Below the pieces are notes generated by a model, which made no database searches, was not told the origin of the DNA, and saw only the letters and a program-made list of their open reading frames with translations. Positions 1 to 6,606 of a DNA stretch of 20,144 nucleotides are shown here, one piece after another (position 1 is the stretch's first letter; each line of letters opens with the position of its first letter). A program made the translations under genes and the position numbers. This stretch comes from JAVBKP01 sp031553975 (GTDB lineage: Bacteria > Bacillota > Clostridia > Peptostreptococcales > Anaerovoracaceae): NCBI GenBank assembly GCA_031553975.1, contig JAVBKP010000074.1:1-20144 (forward strand), in the 5' to 3' direction.

Positions 1-2438
1 TGATGTTGACAAACTATAATCAATATGTCTGCAAATTTGATTCCAGGGAGTCCCGGCTTGAGACTATGCGCCTCAAGCTACTTGGCATGATGTTCTCCGC
101 TTTGTCGTCTTACAACCCACAAGTCAGCAGGAAAGCTTTTCTAACCCTTGGAAAATCAATCTTTGGTTCTAGCAAACTATCTTTGTCTGAGAAACATGAT
201 TTATTTTCTATTTCTTACAAAAAAATTCTCACATTAATCCCTAGTAAGGATCTGGGGGATTTGGCTTTCTATAACAATGCTGCCGCCCTCAATCAAATTT
301 ATCGCTTTATCTCTGACTACGTCCTAGCCTATGGGGCGTTTGAGATCGTTGAGAAGAAAAAAGCGGCTTATTTTCCAGGTACCTTTGACCCGTTTTCACT
401 AGGGCACAAAGCCATCGTCCGTGAGATTAGGGATCTAGGGTTTGAAGTATATCTGGCTGTAGATGAATTTTCTTGGTCTAAGCGCACCCAGCCTCGCATG
501 ATCAGAAGACAGATTGCACAGATGTCCACGGCTGATGAAATGGATGTGTATTTGTTCCCCGATGAGATTCCTGTCAACATGACATGTGTTTCTGATCTTA
601 ATAATCTAAGAGAGGCCTTTGCTGATAAAGAGCTTTACTTCATTGTTGGTACCGATGTTGTAGTGAATGCCTCTGCATACAAGGCTGTGCCCCAAACGGG
701 CTCTATACACAGTTTTAACCATATTATCTTTAAGCGGAGCTGTGACACTATGGACTTGCCGTCAGATGGCAATATGGTCAGGGAGCGAATCAGTGCTGAT
801 ATTATAGAATTATCCCTGCCTACTCATTTGGAGGATATTAGCTCTACTACCATCCGCAATCACGTAGATAATAACAGAGATATAAGTAGTCTTGTGGACC
901 AGCTGGCGCAAAACTATATTTATGATTTGGGGCTCTACCTACGGGAGTCTCAGTATAAGAGTATCTTGAACACCGAATCTATGAATTTTCAAATGGTGGA
1001 TTCTGACGAGTTGCGTGCTCTACTCTCGAGCTTTCATCTAGAACGGCTGATTCCTAAGAGCACCTCTGCACTTTTGATGTCTGATTATGCTCGGGAAGAT
1101 TCCTTGTTGGGCTTTTGCGCCTTTCACCAAGTGACTCCTTCTGGTCTGTACGAAGAGTTTGAGAGCCTCCATGTGGCAGAGTACGTCCGTAGCCAGACAG
1201 CAGGTAACATATTGGTCATTGATTTCCTTGATACAATTGGAGATACCTTTAGCGAAAACCACCTTCAGTTCATTTTGACTCAAACCCTTGCCGATTGTCT
1301 GAAAAACAACTACAGCTATGCAATATATTGCAATAGGGTTGCCCGCAAGAATCCCCTCATAGATGCCGTCCTAGAAAGACAAGGGTTTTCTCCTGTGGAC
1401 ACAACCCCAGATGGCTCGTCTGTCTACGCTGTAGATATGTCCTCGCCCATTGCTCTGATCAAAAATATTCGGGCGGTGATAAAGGAGCCCCTTAATACCA
1501 ACCCGAAAGTCATCGCCGCTGTAGAAACAGCCCATCATAGATTTCAGTCTATTGTGGCTAAAATGTATCCAGGGCAATTGGTACTTTCCTTTGATATGGG
1601 CATCATGCACCAAGGGATTGTAAAGGAAATCACTGCCTTGAACGATGTTCCTTTTATCCAGCTTCCTAAACGTACGCTAGGCAAGAAAATGTGCGTACCT
1701 TATGGCAAGATGCTCAGGGGCATGGTGATACCCAATACTGTGACAAAAACCCTTCACACAGAAAAGGTGTTTAATGCATTGCTTAGCAATTTTAACGTAA
1801 GTGCCTACCCGTTTTATGCTACTCTAAAAGACCAGATAAGGACGATCAAGTCTTTTGAGCGGCCGGTGATTTTGGTGGATGACATCATGCACAAGGCCTA
1901 TAGATTTAAAAAGATCTCACCTCTCTTTGAGGATGAAGATTTAGAGATTCACCGCTTGGTAGTAGGGATCTTGTCTGGTCATGGTCGGGATTTGGTGACC
2001 ATTGAAAAATGCCAAGTGTCATCGGTATACTACATGCCTAACCTAGAAGCTTGGTTTGATGAATCCTCTCTCTATCCTTTCGTAGGTGGGGATGCCATTG
2101 AACGTGAAAACATGATGGAATATAACTTAACCCCTTCCATCAATTTGATATTGCCTTATGCTGCGCCTAATTTTATACATCATGTGCCGAACAAAATGAT
2201 TTACGATTTTTCTCTTGTGTGCTTGGAAAATGCAAAGAATATCTTAGAGGTGCTAGAGGCTGAGTACCAAGAGTGCTTTGAACGCAATCTAAGCCTTAAT
2301 CGTCTTAGTGAAGTGATGGTGTATCCAAGGTATCCCGACAATGGCAATCAAGTGAATTACGATTATAACATGCCGCCTTCCTTATATATTAAAAATAACA
2401 TTGAGCAACTCTTGCGACTGGAGGGAATATTAAAATGA
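1..2438 (+). CDS. Multidomain nucleotidyltransferase / GNAT-like / phosphoribosyltransferase-like protein, 5'-partial
   Basis: I do not recognise this as a named protein. The frame is open to the left edge; the first visible ATG is at 3 but has no visible ribosome site, and the first ~115 residues look like mid-protein helices, so the true N-terminus is probably outside the window. Numbering from that ATG: residues ~120-300 are an NMNAT/cytidylyltransferase-type domain with GTFDPFSLGH at 126-135 and ISSTTIR at 279-285, the two nucleotide-binding signatures of that superfamily. Residues ~335-475 resemble a GNAT acetyltransferase (LLGFCAF near 370, ERQGF at 458-462). Residues ~490-700 contain VILVDDI at 622-628, which matches the PRPP-binding loop of type I phosphoribosyltransferases. 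The stop overlaps the next start (ATGA), so translation is probably coupled. The domain set suggests synthesis or salvage of a nucleotide-like compound; substrate unknown. Domain calls are by eye: the first is secure, the third likely, the GNAT call tentative. Confidence 0.8.
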   Translation, partial: MLTNYNQYVCKFDSRESRLETMRLKLLGMMFSALSSYNPQVSRKAFLTLGKSIFGSSKLSLSEKHDLFSISYKKILTLIPSKDLGDLAFYNNAAALNQIYRFISDYVLAYGAFEIVEKKKAAYFPGTFDPFSLGHKAIVREIRDLGFEVYLAVDEFSWSKRTQPRMIRRQIAQMSTADEMDVYLFPDEIPVNMTCVSDLNNLREAFADKELYFIVGTDVVVNASAYKAVPQTGSIHSFNHIIFKRSCDTMDLPSDGNMVRERISADIIELSLPTHLEDISSTTIRNHVDNNRDISSLVDQLAQNYIYDLGLYLRESQYKSILNTESMNFQMVDSDELRALLSSFHLERLIPKSTSALLMSDYAREDSLLGFCAFHQVTPSGLYEEFESLHVAEYVRSQTAGNILVIDFLDTIGDTFSENHLQFILTQTLADCLKNNYSYAIYCNRVARKNPLIDAVLERQGFSPVDTTPDGSSVYAVDMSSPIALIKNIRAVIKEPLNTNPKVIAAVETAHHRFQSIVAKMYPGQLVLSFDMGIMHQGIVKEITALNDVPFIQLPKRTLGKKMCVPYGKMLRGMVIPNTVTKTLHTEKVFNALLSNFNVSAYPFYATLKDQIRTIKSFERPVILVDDIMHKAYRFKKISPLFEDEDLEIHRLVVGILSGHGRDLVTIEKCQVSSVYYMPNLEAWFDESSLYPFVGGDAIERENMMEYNLTPSINLILPYAAPNFIHHVPNKMIYDFSLVCLENAKNILEVLEAEYQECFERNLSLNRLSEVMVYPRYPDNGNQVNYDYNMPPSLYIKNNIEQLLRLEGILK

Positions 2439-3394
2439 AGAAAAAAATCAATCTCCTTGCCTTAGGTGATGTGGGCTCAACCCTTTTGATGGGGTTAAAG
2501 CTCTTAGGTGGTGAGGACATCTTGGAGATAGGCATTCATGACATTTCTGAAAATGTGATGAAGCGTTGGGAATCCGAAATGAACCAAGTATATTCTCCTG
2601 AAGACCTTGGCTGCTTTCCTGCTGTTACCATGATCAATGAAAGGCAACTCTTTGATTGTGATGTGTTTATATTTTGTGCGTCTAAAGGTGTCCCTGCTGT
2701 GGGAAGTCAAATTACAGACGTCCGTATGGCCCAGCTAGAAGGCAATAGAAAGATTGTAGGGCATTATGCTACCCTTGCTGCCTCTCGAGGGTTTAAGGGG
2801 CTCTTTGCGGTGGTCTCTGACCCTGTAGATCATCTTTGCAGTGCTGCCTTATTTGAAAGCCAAATGGATGAACATGGGAATATCGATTCTCACCGTGGGC
2901 TCAATCCTTTTCAAATACAAGGGTATGGTCTAGGGGTTATGTATAGCAGGGCTGTTTATCATGCAAAAAATGATGGCAGATTTGCTGATTTTCTTGTAGA
3001 TGGACGTGCTTTTGGACCTCATGGCAAAGATTTAGTTATCGCCAACAGCTTATCTAATTATGATTCCTCCTTGTCAGAAATTTTGACGAATCTTGTAGTA
3101 AATACCAATATGCAAATGCGAGATTTGGGTTTTAAGCCCTACGTGGCTCCTGCTCTGGCAAGTGCCACAATTCCCATCCTCCAAACCATCCGTGGCAAGT
3201 GGCACTATAGCGCAACTTATGACAATGGTATATATATGGGCGCGCTGAATAGAACCGTCCCAAGTAACGAATCAATCGGCTATATTGAACTTGAAGATGT
3301 AGTCTTGCCACAAAAATTGCAGGAAAGAATATCTGATGTGAAAAAAACCTTGCAATCTCAGTTAAAAGTTATCTATCCAGATTTCTTTGTGTAG
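2435..3394 (+). CDS. Divergent lactate/malate dehydrogenase-fold protein
   Basis: A 319-residue protein, the usual length for the LDH/MDH family. The N-terminal Rossmann fold shows ALGDVG (9-14) in place of the usual GxGxxG, and an acidic residue at the end of strand 2 (D36) that suggests NAD rather than NADP. By-eye alignment keeps an Arg in the substrate loop (R97), the second substrate Arg (R172) and the catalytic His (H196, in GPHGKD). The catalytic Asp that pairs with this His falls on M169, and the family Asn of the TNPVD motif is D129. The protein may therefore act on a different substrate or have lost hydride transfer; it should not be called malate dehydrogenase. The start is supported by GGAGGG at 2420-2425, nine bases upstream, and by the ATGA overlap with the preceding gene. 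It lies in an operon with a nucleotidyltransferase fusion and a flavodoxin-like protein. Confidence 0.82.
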   Translation: MKKKINLLALGDVGSTLLMGLKLLGGEDILEIGIHDISENVMKRWESEMNQVYSPEDLGCFPAVTMINERQLFDCDVFIFCASKGVPAVGSQITDVRMAQLEGNRKIVGHYATLAASRGFKGLFAVVSDPVDHLCSAALFESQMDEHGNIDSHRGLNPFQIQGYGLGVMYSRAVYHAKNDGRFADFLVDGRAFGPHGKDLVIANSLSNYDSSLSEILTNLVVNTNMQMRDLGFKPYVAPALASATIPILQTIRGKWHYSATYDNGIYMGALNRTVPSNESIGYIELEDVVLPQKLQERISDVKKTLQSQLKVIYPDFFV

Positions 3395-3403
3395 GAGGGT
3401 CTA

Positions 3404-4498
3404 ATGAAAAAGTCATTGACAATCATCTATCCCGCTGATGTCTACAATGCGCCTAGTCCGAGATTGAAAAGCTTTCTTGGTTCTTGCTTTGAAGGTTTTG
3501 ATTGCACTATCATTAAAAAATGTGAAGAATTAGAAATTTTGTTAAAAAACCCTAAATTGGGTGAGTCCTTGTCTTCTTTATTGTTTCTTGTGCCCATTGG
3601 TCCTTCTGGAATCAATACTACGCTTTATCAGATGCTTCAGATCATACAGCTGTCTGCGCCAAAGAGTTTAGCTGGATATGTGGGGGGCGTTATTGTAGAT
3701 GGTGCCTCTGACCTATATACCCGATCCACTGCTAGAGAAATTCTTTTCATCACTAGCCTAAAGCACTGTACTTTTCCTGGAAAACCTCTAGTAGAGGGCA
3801 CAGGAAGTTTGACTAATTTTAACACCATTGCTAGGGTCACAGGGGCAGAAAGCCTGGAGGGTGCTTATTTTTCTGCTTGCTTAGAATTACTTTCTCGGAT
3901 GATGGAATTTTCCACGCAAAAATGGAAAAAACCCTCTATACTTGCACTACATGCAAGCAATAGAGAGACTTCTAATACTCTTTTATATTGGAACAGCATA
4001 AAATCATACTTATTTGGCTGTGACGTGCGGGAAATCCATATTGAAAACGGTACTGTGGTGGATTGTACCGGTTGTTCTTATACTACCTGTCTTCATTATG
4101 CCCAGCAGCAAAACTGCTTTTATGGTGGTGTCATGGTAGATGAAATCTATCCAGCCATACTAGCCTGTAATGTTTTGGTACTTCTATGTCCGAATTATAA
4201 TGATGCTATCAGTGCCAACCTCAGTGCCTTTATTAATCGCCTAACCGCTTTGTTTAGAACGCAATCCTTCTATGATAAGTATGTGTATGGCGTAATCGTA
4301 TCGGGCTATAGTGGGAGTGATATTTTAGCACAGCAGATCATCAGTGGCCTCAACATTAATAAAACCTTTATGCTACCGCCAAACTTTGCTAGCATGGTAA
4401 CAGCCCACGACCCAAGTAGTGTCCTACTATCTTCCCACAATACATTGGCTGCTAAGGATTTTGCCACTGACATGAAGAATACTTTTCTTTTGCCATAA
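3404..4498 (+). CDS. Two-domain flavodoxin-like / NADPH-dependent FMN reductase family protein
   Basis: A 364-residue protein of unassigned function. The C-terminal half (~176-364) has the NADPH-dependent FMN reductase / iron-sulfur flavoprotein layout: a phosphate-binding loop ASNRETSNT (184-192), a Cys cluster C221-x2-C224-x4-C229-x8-C238, and the LLCPNYNDAISANLSAF segment (260-276) that matches the flavin-facing loop of the family. The N-terminal half (~1-170) repeats the same pattern in weaker form: a GGVIVDG strand followed by a long helix mirrors YGVIVSG in the C-terminal half, but it has no Cys cluster. It therefore looks like an internal duplication with one degenerate copy. The start follows AGGAGGG at 3393-3399, which overlaps the stop of the dehydrogenase-like gene, nine bases between stop and ATG. 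It probably supplies or receives electrons for the pathway of its operon partners. Whether the cysteines hold an Fe-S cluster cannot be seen. Confidence 0.82.
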   Translation: MKKSLTIIYPADVYNAPSPRLKSFLGSCFEGFDCTIIKKCEELEILLKNPKLGESLSSLLFLVPIGPSGINTTLYQMLQIIQLSAPKSLAGYVGGVIVDGASDLYTRSTAREILFITSLKHCTFPGKPLVEGTGSLTNFNTIARVTGAESLEGAYFSACLELLSRMMEFSTQKWKKPSILALHASNRETSNTLLYWNSIKSYLFGCDVREIHIENGTVVDCTGCSYTTCLHYAQQQNCFYGGVMVDEIYPAILACNVLVLLCPNYNDAISANLSAFINRLTALFRTQSFYDKYVYGVIVSGYSGSDILAQQIISGLNINKTFMLPPNFASMVTAHDPSSVLLSSHNTLAAKDFATDMKNTFLLP

Positions 4499-4499
4499 T

Positions 4500-4531
4500 G
4501 CCTATTTGGCTAAAAAGGCTTCTATTTTCTT
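4500..4531 (+). terminator. Likely intrinsic terminator of the + strand operon, inside the 3' end of sigH
   Basis: The arms at 4500-4507 and 4512-4519 form seven pairs with one A-A mismatch around a GGCT loop. A T-rich run (TTCTATTTTCTTTTT) follows from 4520. The hairpin begins one base after the stop of the flavodoxin-like gene and includes the sigH stop codon. On the opposite strand the stem is followed by CATTATGG, so it does not serve sigH. Confidence 0.5.
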
Positions 4532-5143
4532 TTTGCCCCTTTGCAAGGCATTGTCTATGGATTTTATGGACTTTTGCTGCGAATCGGCTATTTCATGCAT
4601 GGTTTTTCCCGCAAGAAAATCAGTCCATACGGCCCACTCTAGTCCGCTGAATATCTTAGAAAAATTGGTCCATATATAATCCAGTTCTTCTTTTAATAGG
4701 TACTTTGCCTCAGGATCCTCGCTACTAGTAGCAAGAATGTTGTCAAGCTGTATTGTGTTCTCTTCATCGCTTGAATCAGTGCTAATAGAAACATAAGAAT
4801 TGAGTGGCGCGTGTTTTTTTCGGGTGGCACTTTTAATGGCTGTGATGATCTGCCGTGTGATGCACATCTCGGCAAAGGTTCTAAAAGAAGCACCCTTGCC
4901 GGCATCATAATCACGAATAGCCTTAAATACACCAATCATGCCTTCTTGGACAATGTCTTCTTTGTCCGCACCTGCTATGAAATAAATGGCTGTCCTGTTC
5001 TTAACTACATCTTTGTACCGTTTTATAATGATTTCTTCCGCATCAATATCCCCTGCTTTGGCAAGTACGATTAGCTCGTCTTCTCCAAGTGCAGTATATC
5101 TAGCATATAATTGTTGGAATCCGGTTTTTTCCTCTTGGCTCAA
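4502..5143 (-). CDS. sigH: RNA polymerase sigma-H factor (sporulation/transition-state sigma)
   Basis: A sigma-70 family factor closely resembling Bacillus SigH (Spo0H). The region 2 signature DIVQEGMIGVFKAIRDYD and the following SFRTFAEMCITRQIITAIK, then KHAPLNSYVS, match the family almost word for word. A C-terminal region 4 helix-turn-helix ends in KSIDNALQRGKKKIE. SigH directs core polymerase to early sporulation and stationary-phase promoters. The open frame reaches an ATG at 5173, but that ATG overlaps rlmB by 29 bases and has no ribosome site. The TTG at 5143 sits one base after the rlmB stop and is preceded by AGAGGAG (5150-5156) with a 6-base spacer, giving 213 residues, close to the ~218 of Bacillus SigH. 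I therefore prefer TTG. It is the last gene of the thyA-folA-rlmB-sigH run and is convergent with the + strand operon. Confidence 0.93.
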   Translation of the reverse strand: MSQEEKTGFQQLYARYTALGEDELIVLAKAGDIDAEEIIIKRYKDVVKNRTAIYFIAGADKEDIVQEGMIGVFKAIRDYDAGKGASFRTFAEMCITRQIITAIKSATRKKHAPLNSYVSISTDSSDEENTIQLDNILATSSEDPEAKYLLKEELDYIWTNFSKIFSGLEWAVWTDFLAGKTMHEIADSQQKSIKSIDNALQRGKKKIEAFLAK

Positions 5144-5144
5144 A

Positions 5145-6065
5145 CTATACTCCTCTTTGTCTAACGACCTCATACATCATGACTGCTGCTGCATTGGACG
5201 CATTGAGTGACGTAACTTTTCCTTTCATTGGCATTGATACAACAAAGTCGCATGTTTCTTTTACCAGTTTGCCTACGCCTTGTCCTTCACCGCCTATGAC
5301 TAACGCAATGTTTCCTTTAAGGTCTCTTTTGGTAAATTCTTCTCCGTCCATGTCTACAGCGCCAACCCATATGCCCATCTTTTTAAGTTTTTCAATGGTT
5401 TGTGTAATATTGGCTACTTTTGCCACAGGTACATATTCAATGGCACCTGCTGATGCCTTTGCTACGGTCTCCGTTAAGCCTACAGCTCTTCTGTTCGGTA
5501 TGATCACCCCATGGGCCCCCGCTGCATCTGCGCTACGAATAATGGCTCCTAGGTTGTGTGGGTCTTCCATGCCATCTAGCAAAATCAAGAATATATCCTC
5601 ATCCTTTTCTTTGGCTAGTGCAATCATGTCTTCGATCTCACGATAGGCAACAGGTGCTACATGGGCCATAATGCCTTGGTGTGATTTAGACTGACAAGTT
5701 TTATCTAAAGCGGCTCTGTCCACAAACCTGATCTGTATGCCCTTTTCTTTGGCTTCTCCTAGTATTTTGTTGATAGAGCCTTCTGTCTCTTTTGCCACTA
5801 CGATTTTGTCAATTTGTCTGCCGCTTTTTACGGCCTCTGCCACAGGATTTCGTCCATATACAATGCCTTCCACTTCTCTTCGCTCTTCGTGAAAGTCTTT
5901 GTCTCTTGTTCTACTTGCAAATGATCTGTCTTCTCTATCTTTGCTTTTACCTGCAAAGGGTTTGTCTTCCCTGTCTTTGGATTTGCTAGCAAAGGGCTTA
6001 TCTTTAGCCTTGCCTGCAAATGGTTTGCCTTGTCTATCTTTGTTAAATTGCTTCTTCTTTTCCAT
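5145..6065 (-). CDS. rlmB: 23S rRNA 2'-O-methyltransferase, TrmH/SpoU family (RlmB-like)
   Basis: A SAM-dependent SpoU/TrmH-type RNA methyltransferase predicted to methylate the 2'-OH of a guanosine in 23S rRNA. After an N-terminal extension, residues ~69-145 form the small RNA-binding substrate domain beginning VYGRNPVAEAV. The catalytic knotted domain then shows the three family motifs: DPHNLGAIIRSADAAG, the GGEGQGVG glycine motif, and SLNASNAAAVMMYEV near the C-terminus. Length is 306 residues against ~245-250 for typical RlmB; the excess is a Lys/Asp/Arg-rich repeated tail at the N-terminus (residues ~1-60). The start at 6065 lies three bases after the folA stop, with only a weak GGGG-containing ribosome site. 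RlmB and the related TrmH group cannot be told apart with certainty by eye, but location next to mrnC and sigH is typical of clostridial RlmB. Confidence 0.9.
   Translation of the reverse strand: MEKKKQFNKDRQGKPFAGKAKDKPFASKSKDREDKPFAGKSKDREDRSFASRTRDKDFHEERREVEGIVYGRNPVAEAVKSGRQIDKIVVAKETEGSINKILGEAKEKGIQIRFVDRAALDKTCQSKSHQGIMAHVAPVAYREIEDMIALAKEKDEDIFLILLDGMEDPHNLGAIIRSADAAGAHGVIIPNRRAVGLTETVAKASAGAIEYVPVAKVANITQTIEKLKKMGIWVGAVDMDGEEFTKRDLKGNIALVIGGEGQGVGKLVKETCDFVVSMPMKGKVTSLNASNAAAVMMYEVVRQRGV
5150..5156 (-). promoter_or_regulatory. Ribosome binding site that decides the sigH start
   Basis: AGAGGAG on the minus strand lies six bases before a TTG at 5143-5141 and just inside the end of rlmB. 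The alternative ATG at 5173 has no purine-rich site upstream. This supports TTG initiation coupled to termination of rlmB translation. Confidence 0.6.
5901..6026 (-). repeat. Tandem KPFAxKxKDRED-type repeats in the RlmB N-terminus
   Basis: Residues 14-55 of RlmB hold four imperfect units of 9-12 residues: KPFAGKAKD, KPFASKSKDRED, KPFAGKSKDRED and a diverged RSFASRTRDKD. The DNA repeats as well, as TTTGTCTTCC / CTATCTTTGC-type blocks on the + strand. The segment is highly charged and probably disordered, a plausible RNA-contacting tail. Confidence 0.75.
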
Positions 6066-6068
6066 TCA

Positions 6069-6596
6069 TTACCCCATTCTTTTGTATACATTCCACATGT
6101 ATGCAATACCATTTTCTAGTTGTATCTCTGATTTTTCTACGATTCTCCAGTTAGACTCTTTGTCTAAGTTTGGAAAGCTAGTATCTGCTTGGTACTCTTT
6201 CATGATTTTTGTCACAACCACTTCTTTGCAATAGGGTAGCATGTCCCTATATACTTGCCCGCCACCTATGACAAAAACATCGCTTTGCACCTCATCTTCA
6301 ATGGCTCTAAACATTTGATCTTCATTGGCCACTGCCATAACTGTGGCCGATGGACAGCTGGCAATCTGTTGTGCATATTTAGCCAAAAAACCTTGAGGAT
6401 TTTTGGTCAAAACAATGTTCTTTCTATTTGGCAAGGGCTTTTGATTTTTGAGGGATTCATATGTCTTTCTTCCCATGACCACTGTCTTACCTGTGGTCTG
6501 CTCTTTGAAAAACTGTAAATCTCCTGATAGATGTACTAGCAAGTCTCCATTGCTTCCTATATTCCAGTTCTCATCTACTGCCACAATAGCTCTCAT
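6069..6596 (-). CDS. folA: Dihydrofolate reductase
   Basis: Reduces dihydrofolate to tetrahydrofolate with NADPH, restoring the cofactor oxidised by the ThyA encoded just upstream. The fold is clear: AIVAVDENWNIG at the N-terminus, DLQFFKEQTTGKTVVMGRKTYESL, LPNRKNIVLT, and the late FVIGGGQVYRDML nucleotide-binding turn. The catalytic acid is D26 (equivalent to E. coli D27); the usual Pro-Trp before it (P21, W22) is Leu-Val here. The ORF opens with GTG at 6599, but AGGAGG at 6603-6608 is six bases from the ATG at 6596 and only three from the GTG, so I place the start at the ATG, giving 175 residues. thyA ends ten bases upstream of this ATG, so the AGGAGG lies next to or inside its end. Confidence 0.95.
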   Translation of the reverse strand: MRAIVAVDENWNIGSNGDLLVHLSGDLQFFKEQTTGKTVVMGRKTYESLKNQKPLPNRKNIVLTKNPQGFLAKYAQQIASCPSATVMAVANEDQMFRAIEDEVQSDVFVIGGGQVYRDMLPYCKEVVVTKIMKEYQADTSFPNLDKESNWRIVEKSEIQLENGIAYMWNVYKRMG

Positions 6597-6606
6597 CACG
6601 CACCTC

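Noticed and set aside
5179..5646. Long open frame (155 codons) on the + strand opposite rlmB
   Set aside because: It mirrors the rlmB reading frame, has low-complexity Ser/Pro/Ala composition, no ribosome site and no recognisable motif; it is an antisense shadow.
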